A stretch of DNA of 64,000 bases from Natrialba magadii ATCC 43099 (GCF_000025625.1 NC_013922.1:2480001-2544000); one strand, 5' to 3'; shown: positions 16,515 through 25,120, numbered from the stretch's first letter. Numbers and translations: made by a program. The notes: generated by a model from the sequence alone, not told the origin.

Positions 16515-16562
16515 CCTCGCAACCTCGCAACCTCGCAACCTCGCAACCTCACGACCTCGCGA
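16515..16562. repeat. 8-bp tandem repeat, six units, abutting the HTH gene stop
   Basis: Units of CCTCGCAA (four exact, two variants CCTCACGA and CCTCGCGA) end 2 bp before the stop codon of the HTH gene. The surrounding 16297-16564 stretch holds nothing else beyond the mre11 promoter. Confidence 0.9.
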
Positions 16563-16564
16563 AC

Positions 16565-16837
16565 TCAGGCGTCGATATCGAGACTGTAGAGACGCTTTCG
16601 CGCGTCCGAGAACGAAAACCGCGAGTCGACGACGTTCTCCTCGTCGAGGCGGTTCAGTGCGTACCGAACCGTCCGCGCCGGCAGCAGTGTCTCGTCTGCA
16701 ATCTCTTGCTGCGTCATCGTATCGTTGTACTCGAGTACCTTCGCGACTAGCTTCGCACTTGGTGGGAGTTCTCGGACGTCATCCCAACTTCCTCGTTCCT
16801 GTTCGGACTCCTGTCGAAACGTTTCTGACGCGCTCAT
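16565..16837 (-). CDS. Small winged-helix (MarR/HTH-type) transcriptional regulator
   Basis: The 90-residue protein contains a compact HTH: LPPSAKLVAKVLEYNDTMTQ, then QEIADETLLPARTVRYALNR and a wing NVVDSRFSFSDARKRLYSLD. This matches short MarR/TrmB-like haloarchaeal regulators that carry only the DNA-binding domain. The target is unknown. A 6-bp inverted repeat (TCGTAT...ATACGA) overlaps its start codon and could be an autoregulatory operator. A TATA-like AAAATATTATTA lies about 30 nt upstream. It is divergent from pan. Confidence 0.85.
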   Translation of the reverse strand: MSASETFRQESEQERGSWDDVRELPPSAKLVAKVLEYNDTMTQQEIADETLLPARTVRYALNRLDEENVVDSRFSFSDARKRLYSLDIDA

Positions 16838-16860
16838 CGTATACCCTTTAGCAAATACGA
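16837..16860. promoter_or_regulatory. Inverted repeat overlapping the HTH gene start (candidate operator)
   Basis: TCGTAT at 16837-16842 and ATACGA at 16855-16860 are perfect inverted copies with a 12-bp spacer, covering the start codon and leader. Position suits repressor binding; no protein is shown to bind it. Confidence 0.35.
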
Positions 16861-17056
16861 GGTAATAATATTTTCTGTTTCATATAATGCCTAGCAGTTA
16901 TATGGCGGACTGTCCGGGTTTTCGTGACAGTCAGCCAGAACGGACTCTCGAGTAGCGAGCGGTTGATCTAGACGTTAGTCGAATCGCGGTGAGCCGGGTA
17001 CAGACGGGTGAATCTGTCGGTTCTGGCGGTTGCAGTCTGGGTGGGTGACCCGAAGC

Positions 17057-17066
17057 CTCTTATGAG
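17057..17066 (+). promoter_or_regulatory. TATA box for pan
   Basis: CTCTTATGAG is centred about 27 nt before the ATG at 17088, predicting a leaderless mRNA and favouring that ATG over the GTG one codon earlier. Confidence 0.5.
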
Positions 17067-17087
17067 CCAATACCCAAGGGACGGGTG

Positions 17088-18305
17088 ATGACTGACACTG
17101 TGGACGACGTCGACCTCCCATATGACGAGGACGAGGCGTCCCAACAGGAGAAAATCCAGGCACTCGAGGACAAGCTGGAGATCCTCGAGTCGCAAAACGA
17201 GGAGATGCGAGACAAGCTCCTCGATGCGAACGCCGAGAACAACAAGTACCAGCAGAAGCTTGAGCGGCTCACGCACGAGAACAAGAAGCTAAAGCAGTCC
17301 CCGCTGTTCGTCGCCACCGTCCAAGAGATGACCGACGAGGGCGTCATCATCAAACAGCACGGGAACAACCAGGAAGCGCTGACCGAAGTCACCGACGAGA
17401 TGCGCGAGGAGATCGAACCCGACGCCCGGGTTGCCGTCAACAACTCCCTCTCTATCGTCAAGACGCTCTCTAGCGAGACGGACGTCCGGGCCCGTGTGAT
17501 GGAAGTCACCGAGAGTCCCGAGGTCAGCTACGAGGATATCGGCGGTCTGGAAGAGCAGATGCAGGAAGTTCGCGAGACCGTCGAGATGCCACTCGAGAAG
17601 CCGGAGATGTTCGACGATGTCGGCATCGACCCGCCGAGTGGGGTCCTGCTGTACGGTCCGCCGGGCACGGGGAAGACGATGCTCGCGAAGGCTGTCGCCA
17701 ACCAGACCAACGCGACTTTCATCAAGATGGCCGGCTCCGAGCTGGTCCACAAGTTCATCGGTGAGGGTGCGAAGCTGGTCCGTGACCTGTTCAAGGTCGC
17801 CCGCGAACACGAGCCAGCCGTCATCTTCATCGACGAAATCGACGCCATCGCGGCCAAGCGGACGGAGTCGAAGACCTCCGGCGACGCCGAGGTCCAGCGG
17901 ACGATGATGCAACTCCTGAGCGAAATGGACGGCTTCGAAGACCGCGGCGAGATCCGGATCATCGCCGCCACCAACCGCTTCGACATGTTAGACCGTGCGA
18001 TTCTTCGCCCCGGTCGCTTCGACCGTCTCATCGAGGTCCCCAAGCCGAACCAGGAGGGTCGCGAGATCATCTTCGAGATCCACACCCGCGGCATGAACGT
18101 CGCCGACGATGTCGACTTCGCCGAACTGGCTACCGAAGCCGAGGAGGCCTCCGGTGCCGACGTGAAGGCGATCTGTACCGAAGCCGGGATGTTCGCCATC
18201 CGCGACGAGCGCACCGAGATCCAGATGGAAGACTTCCTGGGCGCGTGGGAGAAGGTTCAGGCCGAATCCGACGAGACCCAAGAGGTCTCGAAGACGTTCG
18301 CCTGA
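17088..18305 (+). CDS. pan: Proteasome-activating nucleotidase (PAN, Rpt-like AAA ATPase)
   Basis: The 405-residue protein has an N-terminal coiled coil (about 18-70), an OB domain (about 75-150) and a AAA module: Walker A GPPGTGKT near 190, pore loop KFIGEGA near 223, Walker B FIDEIDAIAAKR near 247 and a sensor region AATNRFD. It unfolds substrates and feeds them to the 20S proteasome in the cytoplasm. No proteasome subunit genes are nearby. The C-terminus is SKTFA: a Tyr of the usual HbYX gate-opening tail is replaced by Phe and the residue before it is Thr. ATG at 17088 is chosen from the TATA spacing. Confidence 0.95.
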   Translation: MTDTVDDVDLPYDEDEASQQEKIQALEDKLEILESQNEEMRDKLLDANAENNKYQQKLERLTHENKKLKQSPLFVATVQEMTDEGVIIKQHGNNQEALTEVTDEMREEIEPDARVAVNNSLSIVKTLSSETDVRARVMEVTESPEVSYEDIGGLEEQMQEVRETVEMPLEKPEMFDDVGIDPPSGVLLYGPPGTGKTMLAKAVANQTNATFIKMAGSELVHKFIGEGAKLVRDLFKVAREHEPAVIFIDEIDAIAAKRTESKTSGDAEVQRTMMQLLSEMDGFEDRGEIRIIAATNRFDMLDRAILRPGRFDRLIEVPKPNQEGREIIFEIHTRGMNVADDVDFAELATEAEEASGADVKAICTEAGMFAIRDERTEIQMEDFLGAWEKVQAESDETQEVSKTFA

Positions 18306-18310
18306 ATCGA

Positions 18311-18781
18311 TCACTCCAGTCGGCTCATCTCAGTTTTGTTCGTTCGCTCTTGTGTAGTACTTTGTTGATCTCGAAGCGTAGCTTTGATAGCGTGTTTGAG
18401 TGTTACTCTTCCCGGTTTTCGCAGTAGCTTTCGTCGAAGTTGAAACGCCCGGAAATACTGCATGACTTCGTCTTTTGGAATATCTCGATGGGGGAGAGAG
18501 TCACGGTTGCAGCAGCGATTCGTGGCTCTCGCAGGTATTGACATGGACGTTTTCATCGGCATATTCACCGTCGCCGTGGACGGCGTATTCGTGGTTGAAT
18601 GGTCGTCCTTCTCTAAGTGGGTCGTATGCTCGGAATCTGCCAGTATAGACTGCTAGTGGCTCCTTCTCGCTCATTACCGGTCAGAACGTCAGCGAGGGCA
18701 AGTAACACCGTTACGCCAGTGAATCTTCTGCAACAGGTCCGCTGCGACCGATTCCGATCCAAGCACACCAAGCAGAATCAT
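18311..18781 (-). pseudogene. Decayed IS1595-type transposase (N and C ends, centre deleted, frameshifted)
   Basis: Minus-strand translation from 18781 gives MILLGVLGSESVAADLLQKI, then HWRNGVTCPR and a stop. That is the zinc-ribbon N-terminus of IS1595-family transposases with the second Cys lost. The next block reads VYTGRFRAYDPLREG, FNHEYAVHGDGEYADENVHV and NTCESHESLL, the DDE-domain C-terminal part. It changes frame near 18510 to HRDIPKDEVMQYFRAFQLRR with a KPGRVTLKHAIKATL tail. The middle, with most catalytic residues, is missing. Family assignment rests on recalled motif similarity. Confidence 0.75.
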
Positions 18782-18951
18782 GCCTAACTGACACCGCTGA
18801 CGCCGTGTCCTTGCTCTCTTCAATTCCACAGCGATAGCTGAACAGTATCAATAATCACCCCCGGAAGACAGATGTAATATAATAAATATTCACCATTATA
18901 TAACTTTCGCAGAAAGATATAAATTGTCCTATAATATTACTTTCAATTGCA
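18782..18951. other. AT-rich promoter region of the exported protein at 18952
   Basis: The 170 bp are strongly AT-rich compared with the core sequence. GATATAAA at 18916-18923 is a good TATA box, predicting a start near 18946 just before the ATG at 18952. No gene or terminal inverted repeat was recognised. Confidence 0.4.
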
Positions 18952-20379
18952 ATGAATGGTAAAAACCGCCAGGTGAATAGTAGAATTAATCGTCGAAAAA
19001 TCCTCCAAACCTTTGGTGGAGGAGGGGCTGCCCTTACGGCCGTCCCAGTCATCGGTTCAGCGACGGGTTCCAACAGTTATGTTGGCTATACATACGATAC
19101 TCTCACCCATGCATCGGGTCATGAGGTAAGAGGGCGAATCAACGAAGACGATCTTACTGGAACCATTAGCGTTGCAGGTTTTGACATCGAACTCAGTAAG
19201 TTAGAGAAACTGAACCAGAAAAATGGATCCATTGACATAAGGAGAGTTGGTGTTCTTGATGGGGAGAATTACGTTTATGAAACCTCTGAGAACAAAATTC
19301 CACTAAAGGTGAACGTAGTCAAATTTGGACAGTCGATTTCCGGAATGCTAAGTCGTCCATGCGGTGAATTTGGTCATCTTGGTTTCTATCTGTTAGATAT
19401 AGATGGCATACAAGAAGGTTTTAACATAGATATAATGTCTATTGATTCTAAGTGGAAAGATCATACCTTGGGCTTTAATGTGCCGGAAAAAGGTCTCCCT
19501 ACAGATTCGAGTCCAGCTCGATTTATTGAGCAAAAGAGAATCGAATATAATACCGAAGATCTGATTAATGAGCTAGCTAACAAAGAAAATGACGATTTCG
19601 TTGATCAAGAGAGTTTCCGCATACAGGCTGATGAAGACGCAGGGAATATTCACGAGATCCGTACTGTCAGCGATGATCTCGAGGGTAACTGTGAAGAGTC
19701 AAATATGGAGTATTGGATGGGCGTTTCGGCAGATGATGCGACAGCCTACGATTACGATGAGATCGGATTTAGTCAGTCAAACAGATGGCGATTCTGGGTG
19801 TTCTTCTCGGAGCGTCCAGACGACGTCTTTCCAGATAGCTGTGATCCAGCAAACTTCATTCACCCAAGCAATTATTCCCTCCACGTAGAACCCCACGATG
19901 AAAATCATTATAACGATCTCTACTTCTCACATCCTGAACCAGATGATGGAGATGGAGAAAGCGGTAATGATGAAGTCGGTTTGGCCTTAGACATTATCGG
20001 TGCCGCTGGTGGCCGTCTTACTGAGATTGGTGCGAGTATTGCGGACTATGTAATGGCAGGGTCGGGCAGCTCGACGGAAGTTAACTACGAACAGGGTGGT
20101 GCAATTTACAATTTCGACGTTGATTTGGATGGAGAGTATGATGATCTTCCCAGAGAGTTGTCTAATGAAGCTCAAACAACCCAATTCTCTCTCCGAGTAC
20201 ACAACGAACTGCATCCAGACGATTCACCCTACCTCGTCTCATTCCATCCACAATACACTTTCCACTATGCAGACAGTAATTCATGTGACTGTTTCCACGC
20301 CATGCCAATTGCCGCATACAAAACTATAGGACCCAACATAGCGTGGAGTGCGTTGTACGAATCTGTGCATGTGGACTGA
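18952..20379 (+). CDS. Unrecognised Tat-exported protein on low-GC island
   Basis: The 475-residue protein starts with a Tat-type signal: RRKILQTFGGGGAALTAVPVIG, cleaved probably after the Ala of GSATG. The mature part has no motif I recognise. It includes two Cys-bearing stretches (SRPCGEFGHLG; EGNCEESNMEYWMGVS), an acidic Asp/Glu/Gly run near residue 322 and a C-terminal NSCDCFHAMP. Codon use is strongly AT-biased (many AAT, GAT, ATA codons), unlike the neighbours, so recent acquisition is likely. It follows the transposase relic and precedes an opposite lipoprotein gene. A secreted or surface role is inferred only from the signal. Confidence 0.75.
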   Translation: MNGKNRQVNSRINRRKILQTFGGGGAALTAVPVIGSATGSNSYVGYTYDTLTHASGHEVRGRINEDDLTGTISVAGFDIELSKLEKLNQKNGSIDIRRVGVLDGENYVYETSENKIPLKVNVVKFGQSISGMLSRPCGEFGHLGFYLLDIDGIQEGFNIDIMSIDSKWKDHTLGFNVPEKGLPTDSSPARFIEQKRIEYNTEDLINELANKENDDFVDQESFRIQADEDAGNIHEIRTVSDDLEGNCEESNMEYWMGVSADDATAYDYDEIGFSQSNRWRFWVFFSERPDDVFPDSCDPANFIHPSNYSLHVEPHDENHYNDLYFSHPEPDDGDGESGNDEVGLALDIIGAAGGRLTEIGASIADYVMAGSGSSTEVNYEQGGAIYNFDVDLDGEYDDLPRELSNEAQTTQFSLRVHNELHPDDSPYLVSFHPQYTFHYADSNSCDCFHAMPIAAYKTIGPNIAWSALYESVHVD

Positions 20380-20490
20380 AGTAGGCTATCAGCAGTAAAG
20401 TAAGGATATCAAAGACCATCCTAGTTATGTTTGTCTGCAGTTTATTTGGTGAAATTAGTTAATGAACACACAACATAGGTGGTAAATGAA

Positions 20491-20904
20491 TTAACTTAAT
20501 GAAGCGCACTCGGATCTTGAGTCAATATATTCATCGTGAATTCTGAAACTAATAGCATCTCCTTCGTCTTGTGAGCAATCTAACTCGAAATTGGTTGTTT
20601 CTTCTAATCCAGAATCGACTTCTATCGCACCCGTTAATTCCATATTCTTTGATATTCTTTCTATTTCTAGAGTGGTTTTTGATGATGGGTTCAATCCGTT
20701 CTGGCCTTCATCAGGTAAGTCAATATTTTGATGGTAAAGTACTTCATTAGAACCATATATTTTGATATTCACATTCATGGGCTCATTCGTGTGATTTATT
20801 ACGTTTACTTGGAATGTACGTACTTCATTTCGAAAAGAGCATCCAGCCAGGATACCCGAGATGGGAAGAACTGAAGATAGTATTTTTCTTCTATTGAAAC
20901 CCAT
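20491..20904 (-). CDS. Unrecognised small Tat lipoprotein on low-GC island
   Basis: The 137-residue product begins MGFNRRKILSSVLPISGILA followed by GC, a Tat motif with an archaeal lipobox. It should be lipid-anchored outside the membrane. The mature part looks beta-rich (VNVINHTNEPMNVNIKIYGS, SSKTTLEIERISKNMELTG), like a small immunoglobulin-like fold, with two further cysteines (LDCSQDEGD; SECASLS). Codon use is AT-rich like the gene at 18952 and unlike the flanks. The two genes are convergent and probably arrived together. Function unknown. Confidence 0.7.
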   Translation of the reverse strand: MGFNRRKILSSVLPISGILAGCSFRNEVRTFQVNVINHTNEPMNVNIKIYGSNEVLYHQNIDLPDEGQNGLNPSSKTTLEIERISKNMELTGAIEVDSGLEETTNFELDCSQDEGDAISFRIHDEYIDSRSECASLS

Positions 20905-21024
20905 GCCTAAAATTTTTGCTAGAAGTGTAAATTGCTTTCGGTCTCAGCCAATTTGTAGATGAAATAATATTCAAACAATTGATTGTTCGTTTTTACCGTT
21001 CCGAACATGGACATCGGCTTGAGT

Positions 21025-21162
21025 CTACAGCGTCGCAAACACGAGCCACGGCACGATGAACAGCGCCACGGTCAACACCGCGAGGATCAACAGATAGCCG
21101 ATACCGGTGCCGACCGCGGTGATCCAGGACGGATGGTTAAACTCGGAGAGATCGACTGCCAT
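21025..21162 (-). CDS. Small one- or two-pass membrane protein (45 residues)
   Basis: The product MAVDLSEFNHPSWITAVGTG continues with one long hydrophobic stretch, IGYLLILAVLTVALFIVPW, and ends LVFATL. The ATG at 21162 sits 27-28 nt after a TATA box on the minus strand (21187-21193, GTTTATA). This spacing strongly supports expression as a leaderless mRNA. GC returns to the core level here, so it marks the right edge of the AT-rich island. I recall similar small membrane proteins next to GMP synthase in haloarchaea but cannot name the family. It is divergent from the guaA gene. Confidence 0.65.
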   Translation of the reverse strand: MAVDLSEFNHPSWITAVGTGIGYLLILAVLTVALFIVPWLVFATL

Positions 21163-21186
21163 ATTCCTACCGTTCGGTGACGAGGC

Positions 21187-21193
21187 TATAAAC
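21187..21193 (-). promoter_or_regulatory. TATA box for the 45-residue membrane protein
   Basis: TATAAAC as written on the plus strand (GTTTATA on the minus strand), 27-28 nt before the ATG at 21162. Confidence 0.55.
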
Positions 21194-21237
21194 GTACCGG
21201 AGACGAGTGTCGAGCGAGGCTGGCGTTCTGTACCGTG

Positions 21238-21283
21238 CGAGACCGGAGACCTGTGTCGGGCGAGACCGGAGACCTGTGTCGGG
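21238..21283. repeat. 23-bp direct repeat, two copies
   Basis: CGAGACCGGAGACCTGTGTC plus GGG occurs twice back to back in the divergent intergenic region between the small membrane protein and the GMP synthase subunit. The two copies are identical. Confidence 0.85.
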
Positions 21284-21361
21284 CGGCAGGCTGAACGACG
21301 AGCGGCCGACCGAGAATCGCTTCCGGTCCGTTTTTACCGGATCACTGGCTAGACACTGGCA

Positions 21362-21916
21362 ATGACGAAGATCGTCGTGGTGGACAACCACGGGCAGTTT
21401 ACACACCTAGAACACCGGGCGCTTCGCGACCTCGGCGTGGAGGCCGAGTTGATCGACAACGACACGCCGCCTGAAGATATCGACGCAGACGGCGTCGTCC
21501 TCTCGGGTGGCCCGGACATGGACCGGATCGGGCAGTCCCCGGCGTACCTCGAGGCCGACGTTCCCGTCCTCGGAATCTGTCTCGGCATGCAACTCATCGC
21601 CGAGGAACTCGGCGGCCGCGTCGACAGCGGCGACTACGGCGGCTACGCGGACGTAACGGTCGAACTGACCGACGAAGACGACCCCCTCACCGGCAGTCTC
21701 CACCCCGAAACGCGCGTCTGGGCGAGCCACGCTGACGAAGTCGTCGAACTCCCCGACGGATTCGAGCGAACCGCGACAAGTGACGTCTGCGGCATCGAAG
21801 CCATGAGCGACACCGACCGCGACCTCTACGGCGTCCAGTGGCACCCCGAAGTCGCCCACACCGAGGAAGGCGACGTGATCTTCGAGAACTTCCGCGACAT
21901 CTGCGAGGCGAACTGA
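21362..21916 (+). CDS. guaAA: GMP synthase, glutaminase subunit A
   Basis: The 184-residue class I glutamine amidotransferase has the oxyanion loop LSGGPDMDRIG near 48-58, the nucleophile motif GICLGMQ (Cys about residue 72) and the His-Glu pair QWHPEVAHTE near 159-168. It supplies ammonia from glutamine to the separate ATP-pyrophosphatase subunit that turns XMP into GMP; that partner is not in the window. Archaea encode GuaA as two proteins, so the short length is normal. A TATA-like GTTTTTACC lies about 31 nt before the ATG. Confidence 0.95.
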   Translation: MTKIVVVDNHGQFTHLEHRALRDLGVEAELIDNDTPPEDIDADGVVLSGGPDMDRIGQSPAYLEADVPVLGICLGMQLIAEELGGRVDSGDYGGYADVTVELTDEDDPLTGSLHPETRVWASHADEVVELPDGFERTATSDVCGIEAMSDTDRDLYGVQWHPEVAHTEEGDVIFENFRDICEAN

Positions 21917-22161
21917 ACGCCACGGCACTGCGTCGGCGCTCTCTGCCGTCGCACTCGAGTCCACACTGTCTCACTCACGGCTCGTCTCGAGTCTGATCGC
22001 TCTCTACGCTGATTTTCGGCTCTATACACTCTGCAATTGGTCCCCCATCTCACCGTCCGACACACTCGTGTGCGCCCAGATAGTTGAACCCAATCCAACG
22101 TTTGCCCCACTGATTGGCACGACCGCCACGCTATTGGGCGCGCGCCCGAATGAGTGTTCTA

Positions 22162-22674
22162 ATGTCAACCGACACTGACGCTGTCGGCCAGTTGAAACAC
22201 GCACTCGAGGAACTCGAGGTCAGGCTGGAGCGTGTGTCCGCGGCCGACGCGAGCGAGCGACTCGCGGCGCTGCTCACGGAGCCGGCTATCGGGACCACCC
22301 TCCCGTTCGAGGGCGTCTCCCTTCCGGAGTCCGTCACGACCGAGCCGACGGCTGCTGTCCTCGCCGACGCACAGACCGGAATCACGCCGGCGACGTTCGC
22401 AATTGCGGAGTACGGCACCGTCGCACTCGAGTCCCGCGCGGCTGGCGACGAACCGATCAGCGTCTATCCGGAGCACCACATCGCCGTCGTCGCGGCGAGC
22501 GACGTCGTCCCCGACCTCGCGGGCGGGTTCGACCGCCTCGCGGCTCGGTTCGATGCAGGCGGCGACAGCATCGTTTTCGCCACGGGACGGAGCGCGACTG
22601 CCGACATGGGTGACCTCGTCCACGGCGTCCACGGCCCCGGCGAAGTGACCGTCGTCGTGCTGGAGGATCGATAA
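22162..22674 (+). CDS. lutC: LUD-domain protein, LutC/YkgG-like
   Basis: The product is 170 residues from ATG 22162; an in-frame ATG four codons earlier (22150) is an alternative. It shows LUD-domain features: GTTLPFEGVSLPE, ITPATFAIAEYGTVALES (the conserved EYGT segment), YPEHHIAVVAASDVVPDL and a closing FATGRSATADMGDLVHGVHG plus PGEVTVVVLED. LutC-type proteins are part of the LutABC machinery that oxidises L-lactate. The stop is 1 nt before the next ATG, so it forms an operon with the LutA-LutB fusion at 22676. Confidence 0.88.
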   Translation: MSTDTDAVGQLKHALEELEVRLERVSAADASERLAALLTEPAIGTTLPFEGVSLPESVTTEPTAAVLADAQTGITPATFAIAEYGTVALESRAAGDEPISVYPEHHIAVVAASDVVPDLAGGFDRLAARFDAGGDSIVFATGRSATADMGDLVHGVHGPGEVTVVVLEDR

Positions 22675-22675
22675 G

Positions 22676-25114
22676 ATGGCCGAACGAAGCCACGCACCCG
22701 GTCAGTCGGAAGGGGGTGGGGGTACCGCCAGCCACACACCATCCCACTCGCGCGCCGAAACCGCGGCCCATCTTCGACACCTACTCGAGACGGAAGGCGA
22801 TGCAATTCACGCCCACACGAGCGTCTCCAACCTCCAGCGTCACGAGGTGTTCGACGAAACCGACGATCTCGACGCGCTTCGATCGGAGGCGCGTGCGGTC
22901 AAGGAAGACGCCATCGACCGCCTCCCGGACCTCATCGAGACCGTTCGCGAGGCGGTCGAAGCCAACGGCGGAACGGTCTACGTCGCGGAGAACGCGGCCG
23001 ACGCGAACGCCTACGTCGCCGACGTGGTCGACGACCGGGCCGCGACCAGCACCGCAGCCGAGAGCGCCAGCGACCGCCCGTCCGTCGTCAAATCCAAGTC
23101 CATGACCACCGAGGAACTCGAGCTCAACGATGCACTCGAGTCCGAGGGGATCGAGGTCACCGAAACCGACCTCGGCGAGTGGGTCCTCCAGGTTGCAGAC
23201 GACACGCCTTCGCACATCGTCGGCCCGGCGATGCACCTGACACGTGAGGAGATTGCCGACCTCTTCACAGAGCAGTTCGACCCCGACGAGGAGTTCGAGA
23301 CCGCAGAAGAGCTCACCCGGTTCGCTCGCGACCACCTCGGTGAGCGCATCCGCGAGGCCGACGTGGGGATTACGGGCGCGAACTTCGTCGTCGCCGAGAG
23401 CGGGACGATCACGCTCGTCACGAACGAGGGCAACGCCCGCAAGTGCGCCGTCACGCCAGATACGCACGTCGCAATCGCCGGCGTCGAGAAGCTCATCCCG
23501 TCGATTCGGGATCTCGAGCCGTTCGTCGACCTGATCGCGAAGAGCGCGACGGGGCAGGAGATTTCCCAGTACGTGACGATGCTCTCGCCACCGACGGAGT
23601 CGCCGACGCTCACCTTCGACGAACCCGACGAGCCGATCGGAGCGAACACGGACGCCGAGGCCAACGGCTCTACAGACCGCGAGTTCCACCTCGTGCTGCT
23701 CGATAACGGCCGCACTGAGATGCGTGAGGACGATCAGCTTCGGGAGACGCTGTACTGCATCCGCTGTGGCGCGTGTTCGAACTCGTGTTCGAACTTCCAG
23801 GCCGTCGGCGGTCACGGCTTCGGCGGCGAGACCTACTCCGGCGGCATCGCGACGGGCTGGGAGGCCGGCGTCCACGGCCAGGACTCCGCCGCCGAGTTCA
23901 ACGACCTCTGTACCGGCTGTACGCGCTGTGTCGACGCCTGCCCGGTGAAGATCGACATTCCGTGGATCAACACCGTCGTCAGGGACCGCGTCAACCGCGA
24001 TGTGGAGCCGGCGGCCTACGACTTCCTCGTCGACGGACTCACGCCGGACGAGGAATCCGGCGGACTCGACCTCGGAAAACGCTTCTTTGGCAACATCGCC
24101 ACCGTCGCAAAGCTCGGCAGCGCGACGGCCCCGGTCTCGAACTGGCTCGGCGAGACGGCACCGGTACGCTCACTTCTCGAGCGGACGCTCGGTATCGACC
24201 AGCGCCGAGCGTTGCCCTCGTTCGAACGGCACTCACTCGTTGACTGGTTCGATGCCCGCGGCGGTGAAGGCGAGTCGAAACGGCGGGCAGCGGCCGGCCG
24301 TCGGGAGTCTCACGACGAACCCACAGACGCGCTCGACCGCGACGTCGTCCTCTACCCCGACGTCTACACCAACTACGTCGACACCGACCGCGGGAAGGCG
24401 GCCGTGCGGACGCTCGAAGCCCTCGGTGTTCCCGTCTCGGTTCCCGACCTGCCCGAGAGCGGCCGCGCCCCGCTCTCGCAGGGGATGGTCGCCACGGCAG
24501 ATACGCAGGCGAGCAAGGTCTACGCCGCCCTCGCCGAGGACCTGGACGCTGGCCGCGATGTCGTCGTCATCGAACCCTCCGACCTCGCCGCGTTCCAGCG
24601 CGAGTACGAGCGATTCCTCCCCGAACGCTCGTTCGAACGACTGCGGGACAACAGCTACGAGATTTGTGAGTTCATCTTCGGGCTACTCGAGAACGGTGCG
24701 GATCCGGCGGCACTGTCGACGGCTGGTGGTGACGGAGCGAGAATCGGTGACGGGAACGGGAACGAGAACGAGAACGAAAACGGGGACAACGGCCAGCCGA
24801 TCGCCTACCACTCCCACTGCCAGCAACGCACGCTCGACCTCGAAGCGCCGACGGTCGCCGTCCTCGAACGCTGTGGCTACGCTCCGCGGACCTCGACGGT
24901 CGAGTGCTGTGGCATGGCCGGCTCCTTCGGCTACAAGCGCGAGTACTACGAGGTCAGCATGGATGTCGGCGACCGACTGGCGTCGGAGATTGAGCAGGCC
25001 AGCACCGATCTAGTCGTCGCGTCGGGTACCTCGTGTGGGGACCAACTCGAGACGCTGCTGGATCGGACGGTGCCCCATCCGGTCGAAGTGCTAGCTCCTA
25101 ATGCTGGCCCTTGA
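22676..25114 (+). CDS. LutB-LutA fusion: LUD, ferredoxin-type 4Fe-4S and CCG domains
   Basis: This 812-residue iron-sulfur protein combines modules found separately in bacteria. Residues about 30-310 form a LUD domain (DVGITGANFVVAESGTITLV). Two 4Fe-4S motifs follow, CIRCGACSNSC near 362 and CTGCTRCVDACP near 413. The C-terminal part is LutA-like with one complete CCG domain (HCQQRTLD, then ERCGYAPRTSTVECCGMAGS). The preceding CCG position is degenerate (LPESGRAPLSQGM). A GNGNENENENGDNGQ linker is low-complexity. It probably oxidises lactate with LutC at the cytoplasmic side of the membrane. Lactate as substrate is inferred from family only. Confidence 0.85.
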   Translation: MAERSHAPGQSEGGGGTASHTPSHSRAETAAHLRHLLETEGDAIHAHTSVSNLQRHEVFDETDDLDALRSEARAVKEDAIDRLPDLIETVREAVEANGGTVYVAENAADANAYVADVVDDRAATSTAAESASDRPSVVKSKSMTTEELELNDALESEGIEVTETDLGEWVLQVADDTPSHIVGPAMHLTREEIADLFTEQFDPDEEFETAEELTRFARDHLGERIREADVGITGANFVVAESGTITLVTNEGNARKCAVTPDTHVAIAGVEKLIPSIRDLEPFVDLIAKSATGQEISQYVTMLSPPTESPTLTFDEPDEPIGANTDAEANGSTDREFHLVLLDNGRTEMREDDQLRETLYCIRCGACSNSCSNFQAVGGHGFGGETYSGGIATGWEAGVHGQDSAAEFNDLCTGCTRCVDACPVKIDIPWINTVVRDRVNRDVEPAAYDFLVDGLTPDEESGGLDLGKRFFGNIATVAKLGSATAPVSNWLGETAPVRSLLERTLGIDQRRALPSFERHSLVDWFDARGGEGESKRRAAAGRRESHDEPTDALDRDVVLYPDVYTNYVDTDRGKAAVRTLEALGVPVSVPDLPESGRAPLSQGMVATADTQASKVYAALAEDLDAGRDVVVIEPSDLAAFQREYERFLPERSFERLRDNSYEICEFIFGLLENGADPAALSTAGGDGARIGDGNGNENENENGDNGQPIAYHSHCQQRTLDLEAPTVAVLERCGYAPRTSTVECCGMAGSFGYKREYYEVSMDVGDRLASEIEQASTDLVVASGTSCGDQLETLLDRTVPHPVEVLAPNAGP

Positions 25115-25120
25115 CCACTC

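Noticed and set aside
20983-21180. 65-codon plus-strand ORF
   Set aside because: It is antisense to the 45-residue membrane protein, which has a TATA box at exact leaderless spacing.
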